Assembly: GCA_023488905.1 (NCBI GenBank) | Contig: JAMDCQ010000023.1 | Span: 1 to 64,000, forward strand | Source: Candidatus Bathyarchaeota archaeon | GTDB taxonomy: Archaea; Thermoproteota; Bathyarchaeia; Bathyarchaeales; Bathycorpusculaceae | Direction: 5' to 3' | DNA: 64,000 nucleotides | In this document: positions 1-8,481 of the stretch, one piece after another | Layout of the letters: the number at the start of each line of letters is the position of its first letter | Position numbering within the stretch: position 1 is the first letter of the stretch | Made by a program: the position numbers and the translations under genes | Notes under the pieces: model-generated | What the model was told of the DNA's origin: nothing | Database searches by the model: none | The model's input: the letters and a program-made list of their open reading frames with translations, nothing else

Positions 1-498
1 CTCGTGGAGGAAGGGGCGGTCTTCGTTGCGGACGATTTTGCCGTCTGCGCCACGGAAAGTCGTACCTAACACGCCTGAGAAATTCTTTTTTGCCTGCACC
101 CTCTGCAGAAGCTCCACAAAAGTTAACTCGCCTTCCCTGCGCACAATTACGTCTATGCTTGGGCACTCGTTGAGGGCGTTTTCGTCCCAGAAGGTGACGT
201 GGCTGCCGCCGATCATGGTTGTGGCGTTTGGGTGTTCCTGTTTGGCGGCTTCCATTATCTGTTTAGCTTGGTTGTAGAGCAGGGTGGTTGAGGTTACGCC
301 GACGACGTCTGGTTTCTCTTTGCTTATTCGTTGACGGAACGCTTCGACCGTGAGGTGTTCGGCTTGGCAGTCTATAACGTTGACTTCGTGTCCTTCCCTT
401 TCAGCCATGGCGCCGAGGTAAGCTATGCCCAGTGGGATGAAGGGGGGATGTGAATGTGCGTTTTGGGGGTACGGTGGGTTGACAAGGGTAACTTTCAC
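1..498 (-). CDS. B12-binding-domain radical SAM protein, N-terminal part (runs off window)
   Basis: The minus strand is open from a GTG at 498 to the window edge (166 codons). The N terminus reads VKVTLVNPPYPQNAHSHPP, followed by PLGIAYLGAMAEREGHEV and a GGSHVTF stretch, which is the usual start of the cobalamin-binding (Rossmann-like) domain found ahead of radical SAM domains in the BchE/Elp3-like superfamily. The radical SAM CxxxCxxC motif would lie beyond the window, so the class of reaction is not visible. These proteins often carry out methylations or rearrangements on lipids, cofactors or natural products. The call rests on the N-terminal domain only. Confidence 0.75.
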   Translation of the reverse strand, partial: MKVTLVNPPYPQNAHSHPPFIPLGIAYLGAMAEREGHEVNVIDCQAEHLTVEAFRQRISKEKPDVVGVTSTTLLYNQAKQIMEAAKQEHPNATTMIGGSHVTFWDENALNECPSIDVIVRREGELTFVELLQRVQAKKNFSGVLGTTFRGADGKIVRNEDRPFLHE

Positions 499-861
499 GT
501 GTATTCGCCCTAATTTAGTGTGAGGATAAAACGGTGGAACGCAATATAATGTTTACGTAAATTATTGTGTATAAGTGGAAGGCTAACGTTTTTAGCAGAA
601 ATAACGGATTTCTAACAGTTATGTCGAAGAACTCTTTTGAACAAACCGTTCATTATGTTGATTAAAAGTTTTGTTCCTCTGTTAAATTTGGGGTTTGTAA
701 CTCAAGGAGCCCTAAGAAAAGTAAAAAATGCCCCTTACAACAACTACAAAAGTATTTGTTTGATGCTGCATAAAGTTAGTAAACGAGCATGATTCAGCGT
801 TGCCTGAAATAGATAAAAAAGTTTTTGTATTTCAATTCACTTAAGTGCGAGGTCAGCAAGC

Positions 862-966
862 ATGAGAGCACTTAAGTTGATCTCAAAATAAGTCTTGTTA
901 GCGTCTAAACATGAAGGGCACGACGTAAAATTTGATTTGTTCTATCCGCGCGTATACCACTATTAA
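862..966 (+). pseudogene. Possible remnant of a gene start, interrupted by a stop
   Basis: An ATG at 862 opens MRALKLISK, then TAA at 889, and the same frame continues VLLASKHEGHDVKFDLFYP before a second TAA at 964. The part after the stop resembles the 'KHEGHDV' turn typical of N-terminal Rossmann-like domains (glycosyltransferases or B12-binding proteins). It overlaps the 5' end of the acyltransferase gene that starts at 932 in another frame. It may be a decayed start of a gene displaced by that gene, or chance. The rest of 499-931 shows nothing I can assign. Confidence 0.2.
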
Positions 967-2056
967 AGAATTGCTTGAAATAAAAGAACAGTGGAACAAA
1001 TTAGTTCACTCCAAAAGCCAAAATCCATATTGCCTTTATGGTTTCATTGAGCAATTCTTCGCCTCGGCAATCAAATCTGATGAAAAGCCTCTGATAATAG
1101 TGGGGTTCTGTGGAGAAAAAATTGTTGGAATTGCTCCCCTTGCAATTTGCTCTCGGATGGGGATATTTCGAGTTGCCGGTTTCCTCACCGGACGCGATTT
1201 TGATCCAGATTTTATCGTTGAAGAAGAATATCGGGACGTGTTTTTGCACAAAATCGTTGATTTCATTTTCAAAGAGGCTGGTTGTAATCTCATAGATTTC
1301 TCAATGCCTTCAGAAACTGAAAGCCTGAAAGTCTTGAAGAGAACGAGTACGGAACTGGGAACTTATTATTTGCCTACTCCTGCTGAGGGGCATTCAGTTC
1401 TCCCAGTTGAAGGGACTTGGAGTGAATTTGAAAAACGAAGGGGCAAAAATTTTAGAAAATTTTTCAAAAGTATAGGCCGAAAAATGGAGCTTTTAGGTCC
1501 ATGGAAAATTTTGTCTTCAACAGGAAATAACTCTCCAGTCGCGGTATACAAAGATATCTTGGAAATTGAACAATCAAGTTGGAAGCAAAATTACAGGGCT
1601 CAAAAAGGCTTGGAGAACGATGAAGGTCTTCTTGCGTTGTTGACAGGTGCGGCCAATACTTCGCGTGAACCAGGATTTAGCTGGCAGGTGGACTTTTTAG
1701 AAATCGAGGGGAAAAAAATTGCTTACCTTTTTTGGTTTGAATATAAAGGAACAGTATTTCTCTGTAAAACGTCTTTCAACAACGAGTACAGAAAACTCTC
1801 TCCAGGTGTTTACATAAATAATGTTGTGGTTCGTGAGGCTTTCAGTAGTACGTCTGCTAAACAGATCGATTTTATGACCAACCTACAGTTTCACTTTAGA
1901 TGGAACCCAAAAATCGTTTCACGAACCAGAATTATAATATCGAAAAGCCCCATTCCAGTTGCAATTCTAAAAGCATCGCAGAGTTGGTATGTGTTGCCTA
2001 TCCGCCGTAAAATCGGCAGAATTACTAATCGCATTCTTAGTTTTTCGTTTCTTTGA
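932..2056 (+). CDS. GNAT-fold acyltransferase, BioF2/CelD-like
   Basis: This 374-residue protein starts at TTG. Its N-terminal pattern (tieELLeiKeQWNkLv) and a central FLCKTSFNNEYRKLSPG segment match the BioF2-like/CelD acetyltransferase family, whose members carry two GNAT folds and are found in polysaccharide and cell-surface loci. The conserved 'Y.yLSPG' acyl-CoA-type region sits near residue 285. No other ATG start lies near the N terminus, and homologues begin close to this point, so the TTG is preferred. It stands alone, with AT-rich flanks and lower GC than the informational genes downstream, which fits an accessory gene. The substrate cannot be told. Confidence 0.7.
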   Translation: MICSIRAYTTIKELLEIKEQWNKLVHSKSQNPYCLYGFIEQFFASAIKSDEKPLIIVGFCGEKIVGIAPLAICSRMGIFRVAGFLTGRDFDPDFIVEEEYRDVFLHKIVDFIFKEAGCNLIDFSMPSETESLKVLKRTSTELGTYYLPTPAEGHSVLPVEGTWSEFEKRRGKNFRKFFKSIGRKMELLGPWKILSSTGNNSPVAVYKDILEIEQSSWKQNYRAQKGLENDEGLLALLTGAANTSREPGFSWQVDFLEIEGKKIAYLFWFEYKGTVFLCKTSFNNEYRKLSPGVYINNVVVREAFSSTSAKQIDFMTNLQFHFRWNPKIVSRTRIIISKSPIPVAILKASQSWYVLPIRRKIGRITNRILSFSFL

Positions 2057-2276
2057 TTTCAGCTCAGAATTCCAATGTGGGTGGTTCCCTTTAAAAGAGC
2101 CGTGCTTAACAGTTTGTTGTTAAACGTCCAAAACACCTTTGAAGTACATACTTAAGAATTTAAAGAAAATATACCTAAACTAAGAAGGGGAAAACTTTCC
2201 CTGTAGTTTTTTCCGCGCGTTTTAACTGTCGAAGTCTCCACGGCATCTTTCCAGTTTTTGTTAGCCCCCTGCAACC

Positions 2277-2411
2277 TTAGCGTCTATAGGTAAGCAGATG
2301 CGTTTTGTGAGCAACCATCCTGTGCGTTCGCAGGTCGTCTGGATTCTTAAACTGAGCAGAACATATCCTACATTTGTATGTTTCAAAAAGATAGTTTTTG
2401 TAAGTTAACAT
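2277..2411 (-). CDS. Small C2H2 zinc-finger protein (44 aa)
   Basis: The ORF runs from ATG at 2411 to TAA at 2277-2279. Residues 13-35 read YKCRICSAQFKNPDDLRTH followed by RMVAHK, a textbook C-x2-C-x12-H-x4-H zinc finger. An AAGGTGA ribosome binding site lies about seven bases upstream of the ATG. Single-finger C2H2 proteins of this size are known in archaea and their viruses, usually as DNA-binding or protein-interaction modules. Below usual gene-calling thresholds, this gene is easily missed. It is followed on the same strand, going upstream in coordinates, by two other small archaeal genes that begin at 2730 and 2965. The finger pattern is directly visible; the role is unknown. Confidence 0.7.
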   Translation of the reverse strand: MLTYKNYLFETYKCRICSAQFKNPDDLRTHRMVAHKTHLLTYRR

Positions 2412-2496
2412 AGTTTCACCTTCTCACTCAGATCCAAATTTACAGGTTTGTCGGCGGTTAAAGAAAAAAGCCGCAAATGCCACTTTGTTTTGGCAA

Positions 2497-2730
2497 TCAG
2501 TTCATCCCCTCAGGATGCTTGGTCATCAAATCCACAGCATAAGCAGTAGCTTTCGATTCAGTCGCAAATTCAGGCGAAACTACCTTGCCGTTCTCATGTC
2601 TTCCAACATAGAGCATAACATGGTAGTTCACGCTGAACTGTTTTCTGGAAACAAGCAGAGTCTGCTCTGAGCACTCGTTAATGTAACTGCCATTGTTCCC
2701 GATTTTTTTCCAACCTTTAATTATCTTCAT
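2497..2730 (-). CDS. Small conserved-looking hypothetical protein (77 aa)
   Basis: The product starts MKIIKGWKKIGNNGSYINE and contains alternating hydrophobic strands (VNYHVMLYVGRHENGKVV) and a final helix (ATAYAVDLMTKHPEG). The pattern suggests a compact beta-rich fold with a C-terminal helix. I do not recognise a family with certainty; similar short proteins (strands plus 'A.e.A..ym..HP.G') occur widely in archaea. There is no signal peptide or membrane segment. It lies in a run of short minus-strand genes. Confidence 0.6.
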   Translation of the reverse strand: MKIIKGWKKIGNNGSYINECSEQTLLVSRKQFSVNYHVMLYVGRHENGKVVSPEFATESKATAYAVDLMTKHPEGMN

Positions 2731-2770
2731 CTATTAGACCACTTTTTGCCGGTTTTGGCGTAGTTTTATT

Positions 2771-2965
2771 TTATCTTCTTCGTGCCCATGCCTGTTTCGG
2801 CTCGAAATTGCTGCTTGTAGTTGCCCTGATTGGTCTGTCTGTTGTGCGTTTGGCGTAGCATGTTTTGCAGTAGACTGGTTTGCCGGGTGTGGGTTTGAAG
2901 GGGACAGTTGTTGCTTGATTACAGGTGGAGCATTTTGCTTCGTAAATGTTTCTTTGTATATTCAT
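2771..2965 (-). CDS. Small zinc-ribbon protein (64 aa)
   Basis: The protein has two CxxC knuckles: KCSTCNQATTVPF near residues 11-22 and PVYCKTCYAKR near residues 30-40. This CxxC-x17-CxxC spacing followed by a basic Arg-rich tail (QAWARRR) is typical of small archaeal and firmicute zinc-ribbon proteins of the CxxC-x-CxxC 'probable zinc-binding' type. Nucleic-acid binding is likely but inferred from the fold and charge only. A purine-rich GAGGTGAAT precedes the ATG and serves as ribosome binding site. Confidence 0.7.
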   Translation of the reverse strand: MNIQRNIYEAKCSTCNQATTVPFKPTPGKPVYCKTCYAKRTTDRPIRATTSSNFEPKQAWARRR

Positions 2966-3425
2966 TCACCTCAATTTTTTTAAAGATAAACCTTTAGGAT
3001 GAGCTGTGAATGGTTTTTGCTGCTTTTGCGATTTACGTCTGCTGTAATTTTTAACTATACCTGCTTGTAACATGCACAAAGCTCATTACATCTGGTTTGC
3101 TTCGAAAAGAATCCGTTTATTCAGATAGGCTCATCCCAAGAGGATAATAGAAACTCTTCAACAACGAATGCATCAAGCAGCCTTATAAAGACCACGCCCG
3201 AAATTGTCTTTTTTTACCAAAAAAACAGTAAAATACTGATTTCGGTCGAAAAAAGGCGTTTAAATTAATTTTTTCCCTAAATTAAGCTAGAATCGCCAAA
3301 GCTTGCCGCCAGCATAACTGTTGACGACCTTTTTGCTCGGTTAAAGATTTGAAGAGTTTCTTGAGGACTCGTTTAGAAAACGACACTTGGATTTTTGGCT
3401 GATCTAAAAATGGAAAGGTTGTGAA
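2966..3425. other. Intergenic stretch without recognisable genes
   Basis: This 460-base AT-rich stretch holds no convincing ORF, tRNA or repeat on either strand. Its left end must contain the promoter of the small zinc-ribbon gene that starts at 2965, and its right end the 3' region of the L35Ae gene. Confidence 0.5.
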
Positions 3426-3695
3426 CTAACCGATTAGTTCAACTTTCGTTCCAATCGCTTGACCGGGAATCCCGCGGCGGAATCTTACTCGGACCATGCC
3501 GTTTCTACCATGGGTACTCATGACTTGTCCGATAATTGTGCTGTTAATACCCTTCCAAGTTACCTTTTGTCCAATTAGTTTGCCTGCTAGAGCTTTTGAG
3601 GCCAATCCTTCGAATTCAATAAGGCATTCATTTGAGGTTTGTGACTTGATTCCTGTTCGGTAATTAGTAATTCTTCCAAAAACTTTTTGCGACAA
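3426..3695 (-). CDS. rpl35ae: Large ribosomal subunit protein L35Ae (eL33)
   Basis: The 89-residue product has the eL33/L35Ae signature: an N-terminal GRITNYRTGIKSQTSNECLI strand pair, the KLIGQKVTWKG segment and the C-terminal MSTHGRNGMVRVRFRRGIPGQ block, in which HGxxGxVRxxFxxxLPxxAxG is the family hallmark. Length is normal. It is an archaeal/eukaryotic-type ribosomal protein that contacts 23S rRNA near tRNA-binding sites. A TATA-like tract (around 3755-3775, minus strand) and no close neighbour suggest a monocistronic unit. Confidence 0.92.
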   Translation of the reverse strand: MSQKVFGRITNYRTGIKSQTSNECLIEFEGLASKALAGKLIGQKVTWKGINSTIIGQVMSTHGRNGMVRVRFRRGIPGQAIGTKVELIG

Positions 3696-3815
3696 AAATA
3701 TTCACCATTTGAGTGTCCGTGTTAAGGCGAACTAGCTATTAAAGATGCCCTACTCTTAGAGCATATACGTATAAGAAAAGCGCTTAAAAAAAATAAAAAT
3801 TGAGAAGGGAAAAAA

Positions 3816-4724
3816 CTATTTGTAGAGATTTTCCCAGCGGGCAAAGAGGTCTAATACTTCGTCGCCGCCGTGGTCTTTGAGGAACTCTCGTGTCTCTTTG
3901 TCGGCTGCGGCTTCTTTCTGGAACTTCTGGATATACTCAGCTTTCTCTGCCAGGAAGATTATGCCGTCTACGCCTTGTCTTGCAACGCGGGTTGCAACGG
4001 TCATGATTTGTTTGGTTGGTGCAACTGTGTCCCATGTTTCGTTGGGGCCGCGGACGTAGAAGTTTACGAAGACTGGCTTCTTTAGTTGGCTCTTGAAGCC
4101 TCTTGCGATGGTTTCCCAGTACCAAGGGGTTGGGTATGCTTTGCTGAACATGGGGATAACGAAGTAGTCGGCGTATTGTGCCATGGCTTCGAAGTCGTAG
4201 CCGAAGCGTACTTTCCCCATTAGTGGGTCGGGGAGGAGGTTGACGAATAAGGGTTTGCCGGATACGATTTCTTTAACTTCAGCGAGGAAGTCAGTAACGG
4301 TTTTTGCTCTCCATTCTACCCAGCTTAAGCCGCTTTTTGCTTGTGCCGCGATGCATCTTGGGCAGGTGCAGAAGCCTTGGTCTGCGAAGTGTTGGCTGCT
4401 GATGCTGATGCCGGGGGTTAGTCTGGCGCTTTCTTTGATGATTTTTAGGTTGTATTCTCGGGCTTCGGGGTTAGTCATGCAGACTACGTCCCAGCGGAGG
4501 TTGAAGCGCTTGTTTGTGCGCAGGGCTGGACCGAATGAGCTTACGGATACCCAGTCTGGGCGTTGTGCGGCCATGTTGTTGTCGCCGAATACGGCGATGT
4601 TAGTGTACATTTGGGGGTTTGCTTTACCGACTATACCTGATTCTGATTTTTGGCGGTAAAAGTTGTAATCGACGCCTTCAACAGGCTCGGGTTGATAGAG
4701 AAATACGCCGAATTTCAAGTTCAA
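3816..4724 (-). CDS. Putative glycoside-hydrolase-like TIM-barrel protein
   Basis: This 302-residue soluble protein begins MNLKFGVFLYQPEPVEGVDY. Features of a (beta/alpha)8 barrel of the glycosidase-like type include strands ending in hydrophobic-DW motifs (FNLRWDVVCMTNPEAREY), an aromatic-rich WYWETIARGF loop and the ending strand GVDGIIFLAEKAEY. A CTCPRCIAA cysteine pair (near residues 118-123) is reminiscent of uncharacterised glycosyl-hydrolase-like proteins with a CxC..C loop. No signal peptide is present, so it is probably cytoplasmic. Catalytic acids are not assignable by eye. Function stays open. Confidence 0.55.
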   Translation of the reverse strand: MNLKFGVFLYQPEPVEGVDYNFYRQKSESGIVGKANPQMYTNIAVFGDNNMAAQRPDWVSVSSFGPALRTNKRFNLRWDVVCMTNPEAREYNLKIIKESARLTPGISISSQHFADQGFCTCPRCIAAQAKSGLSWVEWRAKTVTDFLAEVKEIVSGKPLFVNLLPDPLMGKVRFGYDFEAMAQYADYFVIPMFSKAYPTPWYWETIARGFKSQLKKPVFVNFYVRGPNETWDTVAPTKQIMTVATRVARQGVDGIIFLAEKAEYIQKFQKEAAADKETREFLKDHGGDEVLDLFARWENLYK

Positions 4725-4918
4725 TTCACCATTGTTTATGTCTTTTTGTATGGAATTGGATTAGCGAGTTATAAGCTTTTGCAGTTAATTGGCTGGGTTT
4801 GTGATTTTAGGTTGCGAGTGTGTTTGTTTTGCGCTGTAAGGTTGTTTACTTGTTTGACTATGGGTGAAAGGGGATTTCGGTCTTTTAGGAGCTTGTTTTG
4901 TTAGCTGCTCTTGGCTGA

Positions 4919-5018
4919 CTAGACCCCCTTATTTAAAGGCGCATACGAAACCCTGCGCGGAAAAGTTAGAAACCACGCGACCTCTCAGCCGCCACCTCCC
5001 CTCCCTTATATAAAGGCA
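4919..5018 (-). repeat. Dispersed promoter-like repeat, double TATA-core copy 1
   Basis: Two GC-rich blocks each end in a palindromic AT core: CCCCCTTATTTAAAGGC at about 4924-4940 and CCTCCCTTATATAAAGGC ending at 5017. The block 4970-5018 is identical over 49 bases to 34925-34973, and about 41 of these bases recur inverted at 30559-30599. Here the element fills the divergent space between the glycosidase-like gene and priS, ending about 75 bases before the priS start, so its TTATATAAAGG could act as TATA box. The family is described in the findings. Confidence 0.75.
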
Positions 5019-5093
5019 CAAGTGCAGGGCAAGCATCGGTTATAGTTTAAATGGTTGAAACCCACAATACCATAACGGTATCAGGGAGAGAGC

Positions 5094-6329
5094 ATGGGGT
5101 TAGATTCTCGCGAATACGTCTATCAGAGGTTTAGCGAGTTCTACAAGGACCCCGCCAACGCCGTCCCCGCACCACCCTTGCCCCATAAACGCGAATTCGG
5201 CTACCTCACCTTTAAAGAAAAATTCATGGTCCGCCACCGCCGCTTCGAACAAATCGCTAACTTCCGAACCGTCCTCGCCGACACCGTCCCCTCAGACGTC
5301 TACCACAGCTGCGCCTACTACGAGAACCCAGACTTCGACATGGATAAAAAAGGCTGGATAGGCAGCGACGTAGTCTTTGACATAGACGCCGACCACATCC
5401 CCACCTCATGCAACAAGATCCATGACGAATTCCGCTGCGTCAAATGCGGGTTTGAGGGCAGAGGACTCACCCCCGAGGAGTGCCCCTGCTGTGGAGGCAC
5501 CAAGTTCGAAACAAAAATCTGGGCATGCGACCTCTGCATAGCATCTGCCCGCGACGAAGTCGCCAAACTGCTCGATATGCTTGAGAAGGATTTCGGGTTC
5601 TCCCAAGACGAAGTCAGAGTGTTTTTTTCCGGCCACCGCGGCTACCACGTCCACATCGAAAGCGAAGTGGTGCGGTCTCTGGATGCGATGGCGCGTAAAG
5701 AGATCGTTGATTACGTGACGGGTTTAGGAGTAGCTGTTTTAGAAAAAGAAGACAGAGAGCAAGGTGCTCGACGCAAAAAGAAGCTGTCCAAGAAGTTTAA
5801 TCTTCACAATTATGGCTGGAACAGACGCCTAAAAGTGGGTATGCAAACCTTCCTCGAAAACGCTTCGCCAGAGGACCTCAAAGAGGTCGGGTTAAGAAAC
5901 AAAGCCCTGCTAGAGAGCAAAGACACAATCATTAAACGCGCCATAACTGAGGGCAAATGGGAAAGCATCCAAGGTGTAAGCGTGCAAACTTGGCTCAAAC
6001 TTGCCGAGCACATTCGCGAAGTGCAAGCAGCCAAAATCGACACCGTCGTCACCACCGACATCCACCGACTCATCCGCATGAATGGCACCCTGCATGGCAA
6101 GACGGGACTAAAAAAAGTCGAGTTTAAACCTAAAGAATTGCAAACTTTTGACCCTTTCACTGGGGCAGTAGCTTTTAAAAAGGGCAAAGTGAAAGTGTTG
6201 GTATCTGATGCGCCAGAGTTCAGGATGAGTGGGGAAACGTTGGGTCCATACAAGAACCAAACCCTCGAGCTGCCAGTTGCCGCCGCGGTGTTGCTTATCT
6301 GTAAACGTAGAGCTGAGGTGGTACCCTAA
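5094..6329 (+). CDS. priS: DNA primase small (catalytic) subunit PriS
   Basis: This is the archaeo-eukaryotic primase catalytic subunit, which makes the RNA/DNA primers for replication in the cytoplasm with PriL. The catalytic metal site is visible as DIDAD (residues 96-100), and a zinc-binding insertion supplies cysteines at about 115, 118, 130, 133, 145 and 148. Further conserved blocks are FSGHRGYHVHIES (near 180), with the GHRGYH nucleotide-binding motif, and RLIRMNGTLHGKTGLK (about 328), the second conserved basic motif. At 411 residues it has normal length. The start ATG has a GGGAGAGAGC site just upstream. The next gene, a GINS subunit, follows directly, which links primase and helicase as in many archaea. 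Confidence 0.95.
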   Translation: MGLDSREYVYQRFSEFYKDPANAVPAPPLPHKREFGYLTFKEKFMVRHRRFEQIANFRTVLADTVPSDVYHSCAYYENPDFDMDKKGWIGSDVVFDIDADHIPTSCNKIHDEFRCVKCGFEGRGLTPEECPCCGGTKFETKIWACDLCIASARDEVAKLLDMLEKDFGFSQDEVRVFFSGHRGYHVHIESEVVRSLDAMARKEIVDYVTGLGVAVLEKEDREQGARRKKKLSKKFNLHNYGWNRRLKVGMQTFLENASPEDLKEVGLRNKALLESKDTIIKRAITEGKWESIQGVSVQTWLKLAEHIREVQAAKIDTVVTTDIHRLIRMNGTLHGKTGLKKVEFKPKELQTFDPFTGAVAFKKGKVKVLVSDAPEFRMSGETLGPYKNQTLELPVAAAVLLICKRRAEVVP

Positions 6330-6950
6330 ATGTACGAGCAACTTTATGAAGCGTGGCGCCGAGAAATCGACGACCCCTCACTTGGAGGGCTACCGCCTGA
6401 CTTTTACGCTAAAATCGCAGATTACTTGGCGCATATCAGAGAGGAAAATAGTAAACCAGCCGACAAGAAAACCGTTAAAAGCAGTTTGCTGGAGCATGAG
6501 ACCCGTAACGTGGAGCGGATGCTTGAGGAACTGCTGGATTTGCGGTACAGAAAACTCCTTAAAACCATCACTCGCCTACACAAGGCCCCTAATGAGTTGC
6601 TGGCAAACGAGGAGGCGAAGATGTGTGAGACCTTTGTCGGTTTCGCTGGGGCTTATCAGCAGTTCAAAAAGAACCTCATGCAAGGTCAACAGGCACCCAT
6701 CACAGTAACCGTCATCCAAACCAAACCCACCGCACAATCCTCGGAAACGCCCAAAGCGGAATTCAAACCGCCCACTCATGTAACCCATAAACGCTTAACT
6801 CTACGGTTTAGCAAAGCCATCCCAGCCATAATGGGTGCAGACATGAAGTCCTATGGCCCCTTCCAACCTGAAGATGTAGCTTCTCTGCCTGCGCTAAACG
6901 CTCAGATTCTAATTAAGCAGGGTTTAGCGGTTCTGGTGGATGTCTCCTAA
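6330..6950 (+). CDS. GINS complex subunit (Gins51-like)
   Basis: The ATG at 6330 abuts the TAA of priS, so the two are co-transcribed and probably translationally coupled. The N-terminal 120 residues are helical (ERMLEELLDLRYRKLL), as in the GINS A-domain. After a Pro/Thr/Gln linker (about 125-145) comes a small beta B-domain with GADMKSYGPFQPEDVASLP and a final hydrophobic ILIKQGLAVLV. A-then-B order is the Gins51 (Sld5/Psf1-like) arrangement. GINS binds MCM and RecJ/Cdc45 in the replicative helicase. The last 38 bases overlap the convergent archaeosortase gene. Confidence 0.85.
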   Translation: MYEQLYEAWRREIDDPSLGGLPPDFYAKIADYLAHIREENSKPADKKTVKSSLLEHETRNVERMLEELLDLRYRKLLKTITRLHKAPNELLANEEAKMCETFVGFAGAYQQFKKNLMQGQQAPITVTVIQTKPTAQSSETPKAEFKPPTHVTHKRLTLRFSKAIPAIMGADMKSYGPFQPEDVASLPALNAQILIKQGLAVLVDVS

Positions 6951-7977
6951 ACTTTTGCCAAGTCATTGTCAAACCCAAAATGATTAGCGGGTAGGCGACT
7001 ATCCATGTCATGGCGTAGAGTGGGCCATAGTAGAAGTGGAAGTTTTGCACTTCAGGTGAGTTTACGCCGTACTGCATGCCAATTGTGAATATGTTCGCTA
7101 TGCGTAGGACGTTGATGAGGTAGGTTACGGCGGCTCCGAGGGCGAAGAATCCGATTTTGGCTTTCCAAGATATGTGCATGTCTTTCAGGAAGAGCAGTGC
7201 CACAGCCGTGAAGATCAAGAGGCTTTCTATGCCTGCACAGGGCCACGCAATAGCGAACTTGGCTTGACCCAAAGAGCCTGAAACATCCAATGTGGGCATA
7301 CCTGAGCTGGCTTCGAAACCTGAGACAACCGTGTAACCCATCAAGCCTAAAACTCCTGCGGCAAGGGACGCCGTGGTGGGAACCAAAAGCTGGAACGGCG
7401 TAAATTCACCATAGGGAAAAACGTTGTCGATAATGTAGAGCACACCAACCAGTGCAGCAAAGAGAGCAGGCAAAGCAAAACCAGTTAAACCCTTCTTGCC
7501 GAAGGCAACAAAAACGGTTAAACAGAAAAGCGTCGCGAAAACCAAGTATTCCACGGCTAGAGGCATCGAGTCGGCGAAGGCAACTCCGCTCTGCGTGGAA
7601 AAGCCTACTATGGCACCGTTTAACCCCACAAACTCCAAGGCCAAGTACAGTGATGGAAGCAAAAGCGCCAAGGCGTAAACGGCTAAGTTAGCTTTCTTTT
7701 GGAGGGTGAGTTTGGTTTGGATGGTTTCCCAGCTTAGAATGAACTCGAGAGCGATTAACCAAAGAAAGAACATTTGGAATGTTCTGCCCTTCCACATGAG
7801 CTCAAAAGACGCCTGAACTGAAACATCCAGGTAAGTGTCCAAGGGGTTAAGCAGGTAAAGCGCCGCTAAAGGCACCGCAAACGCGAGAAGCGGCAGAACT
7901 TTGAGCAAAAACCCACTGTAACGCGCTACTTTGGGCTGGGAAGGTTCGTGTTTCAAGCCGAACACACCGTAAATCAT
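6913..7977 (-). CDS. Archaeosortase/exosortase family transpeptidase
   Basis: This 354-residue integral membrane protein has about eight to nine hydrophobic segments. It carries the exosortase/archaeosortase catalytic set: Cys in WPCAGIESLLIF (near residue 241), Arg in NVLRIANIF (near 287) and His in FHFYYGPLY (near 311). These enzymes cleave C-terminal tripartite sorting signals on exported proteins at the cytoplasmic membrane, often joining them to lipid. The exact subtype is uncertain. Candidate substrates in the window are the two propeller proteins at 36767-39283 and 40299-42842, which share an unusual C-terminal signature. Its 3' end overlaps the GINS gene convergently by 38 bases. Confidence 0.87.
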   Translation of the reverse strand: MIYGVFGLKHEPSQPKVARYSGFLLKVLPLLAFAVPLAALYLLNPLDTYLDVSVQASFELMWKGRTFQMFFLWLIALEFILSWETIQTKLTLQKKANLAVYALALLLPSLYLALEFVGLNGAIVGFSTQSGVAFADSMPLAVEYLVFATLFCLTVFVAFGKKGLTGFALPALFAALVGVLYIIDNVFPYGEFTPFQLLVPTTASLAAGVLGLMGYTVVSGFEASSGMPTLDVSGSLGQAKFAIAWPCAGIESLLIFTAVALLFLKDMHISWKAKIGFFALGAAVTYLINVLRIANIFTIGMQYGVNSPEVQNFHFYYGPLYAMTWIVAYPLIILGLTMTWQKFRRHPPEPLNPA

Positions 7978-8054
7978 GCGTCGCCGATTTTAAAAACACT
8001 ATGGCAAAAGCGCCGCTATCATAAGGGGGAGATTAAAAGGAAAAATGGGTTTGT

Positions 8055-8408
8055 TTAGCTGTACTCTCTAAACGTGTAGTTGCATTTGGTGCAACGCAGA
8101 AACTGAGTTGAAGACTCGTCAGCGCCGCGTGTCTGCACTTGCCACACGTAGGCGGTGTTGTTGCCGCATTTGGGGCATTCGATGCGTACAGTTGGTAGAG
8201 TGCTGAGTTTCTGTTCTTCTTTGCCGATTACAGCTACGAATTGCTGGGGGTTGTGCTGTATGACTTTGGCTACTTTAGGCTCCACTTTGTCGGGTGCTTC
8301 TGGTTTCTTGTAGCCGCATTTTGGGCAAGCAAGAACAAGCGTTGCTTCTTTACCACTTTTAGATTTCTTTGGTTCAAGTCGGGAACCGCATTTAGGGCAA
8401 AATTCCAT
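8055..8408 (-). CDS. tfs: Transcription factor S (TFIIS-like cleavage factor)
   Basis: The 117-residue protein has two zinc ribbons: N-terminal FCPKCGSRL...LACPKCGYK and C-terminal IECPKCGNNTAYVW...FLRCTKCNYTFREYS. Between the last two knuckles lies QTRGADESSTQF, with the acidic DE tip that enters the RNA polymerase active site. That acidic tip marks true TFS rather than RNAP subunit M paralogues that lack it. It stimulates transcript cleavage in backtracked RNA polymerase. It sits downstream of the DUF99, rpoL and csl4 genes on the same strand, a common archaeal grouping. Confidence 0.93.
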   Translation of the reverse strand: MEFCPKCGSRLEPKKSKSGKEATLVLACPKCGYKKPEAPDKVEPKVAKVIQHNPQQFVAVIGKEEQKLSTLPTVRIECPKCGNNTAYVWQVQTRGADESSTQFLRCTKCNYTFREYS

Positions 8409-8481
8409 AGCGCGTCACTTCCCTTTGGGGGGATTTCCTTAGCATTGTAGCATTTATACTTTTGCCAACTTACCCCCATCA

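Noticed and set aside
4240-4659. 139-codon plus-strand frame over the glycosidase-like gene
   Set aside because: Lies wholly antisense to the 302-residue gene, which has better start context and fold-like pattern.
4970-5018. Reading module C simply as an ordinary TATA promoter
   Set aside because: The AT core lacks the A-rich BRE that should sit upstream in either direction, the GC-rich arms are conserved far beyond promoter needs, and some copies do not face a gene; kept as a repeat with possible promoter use.
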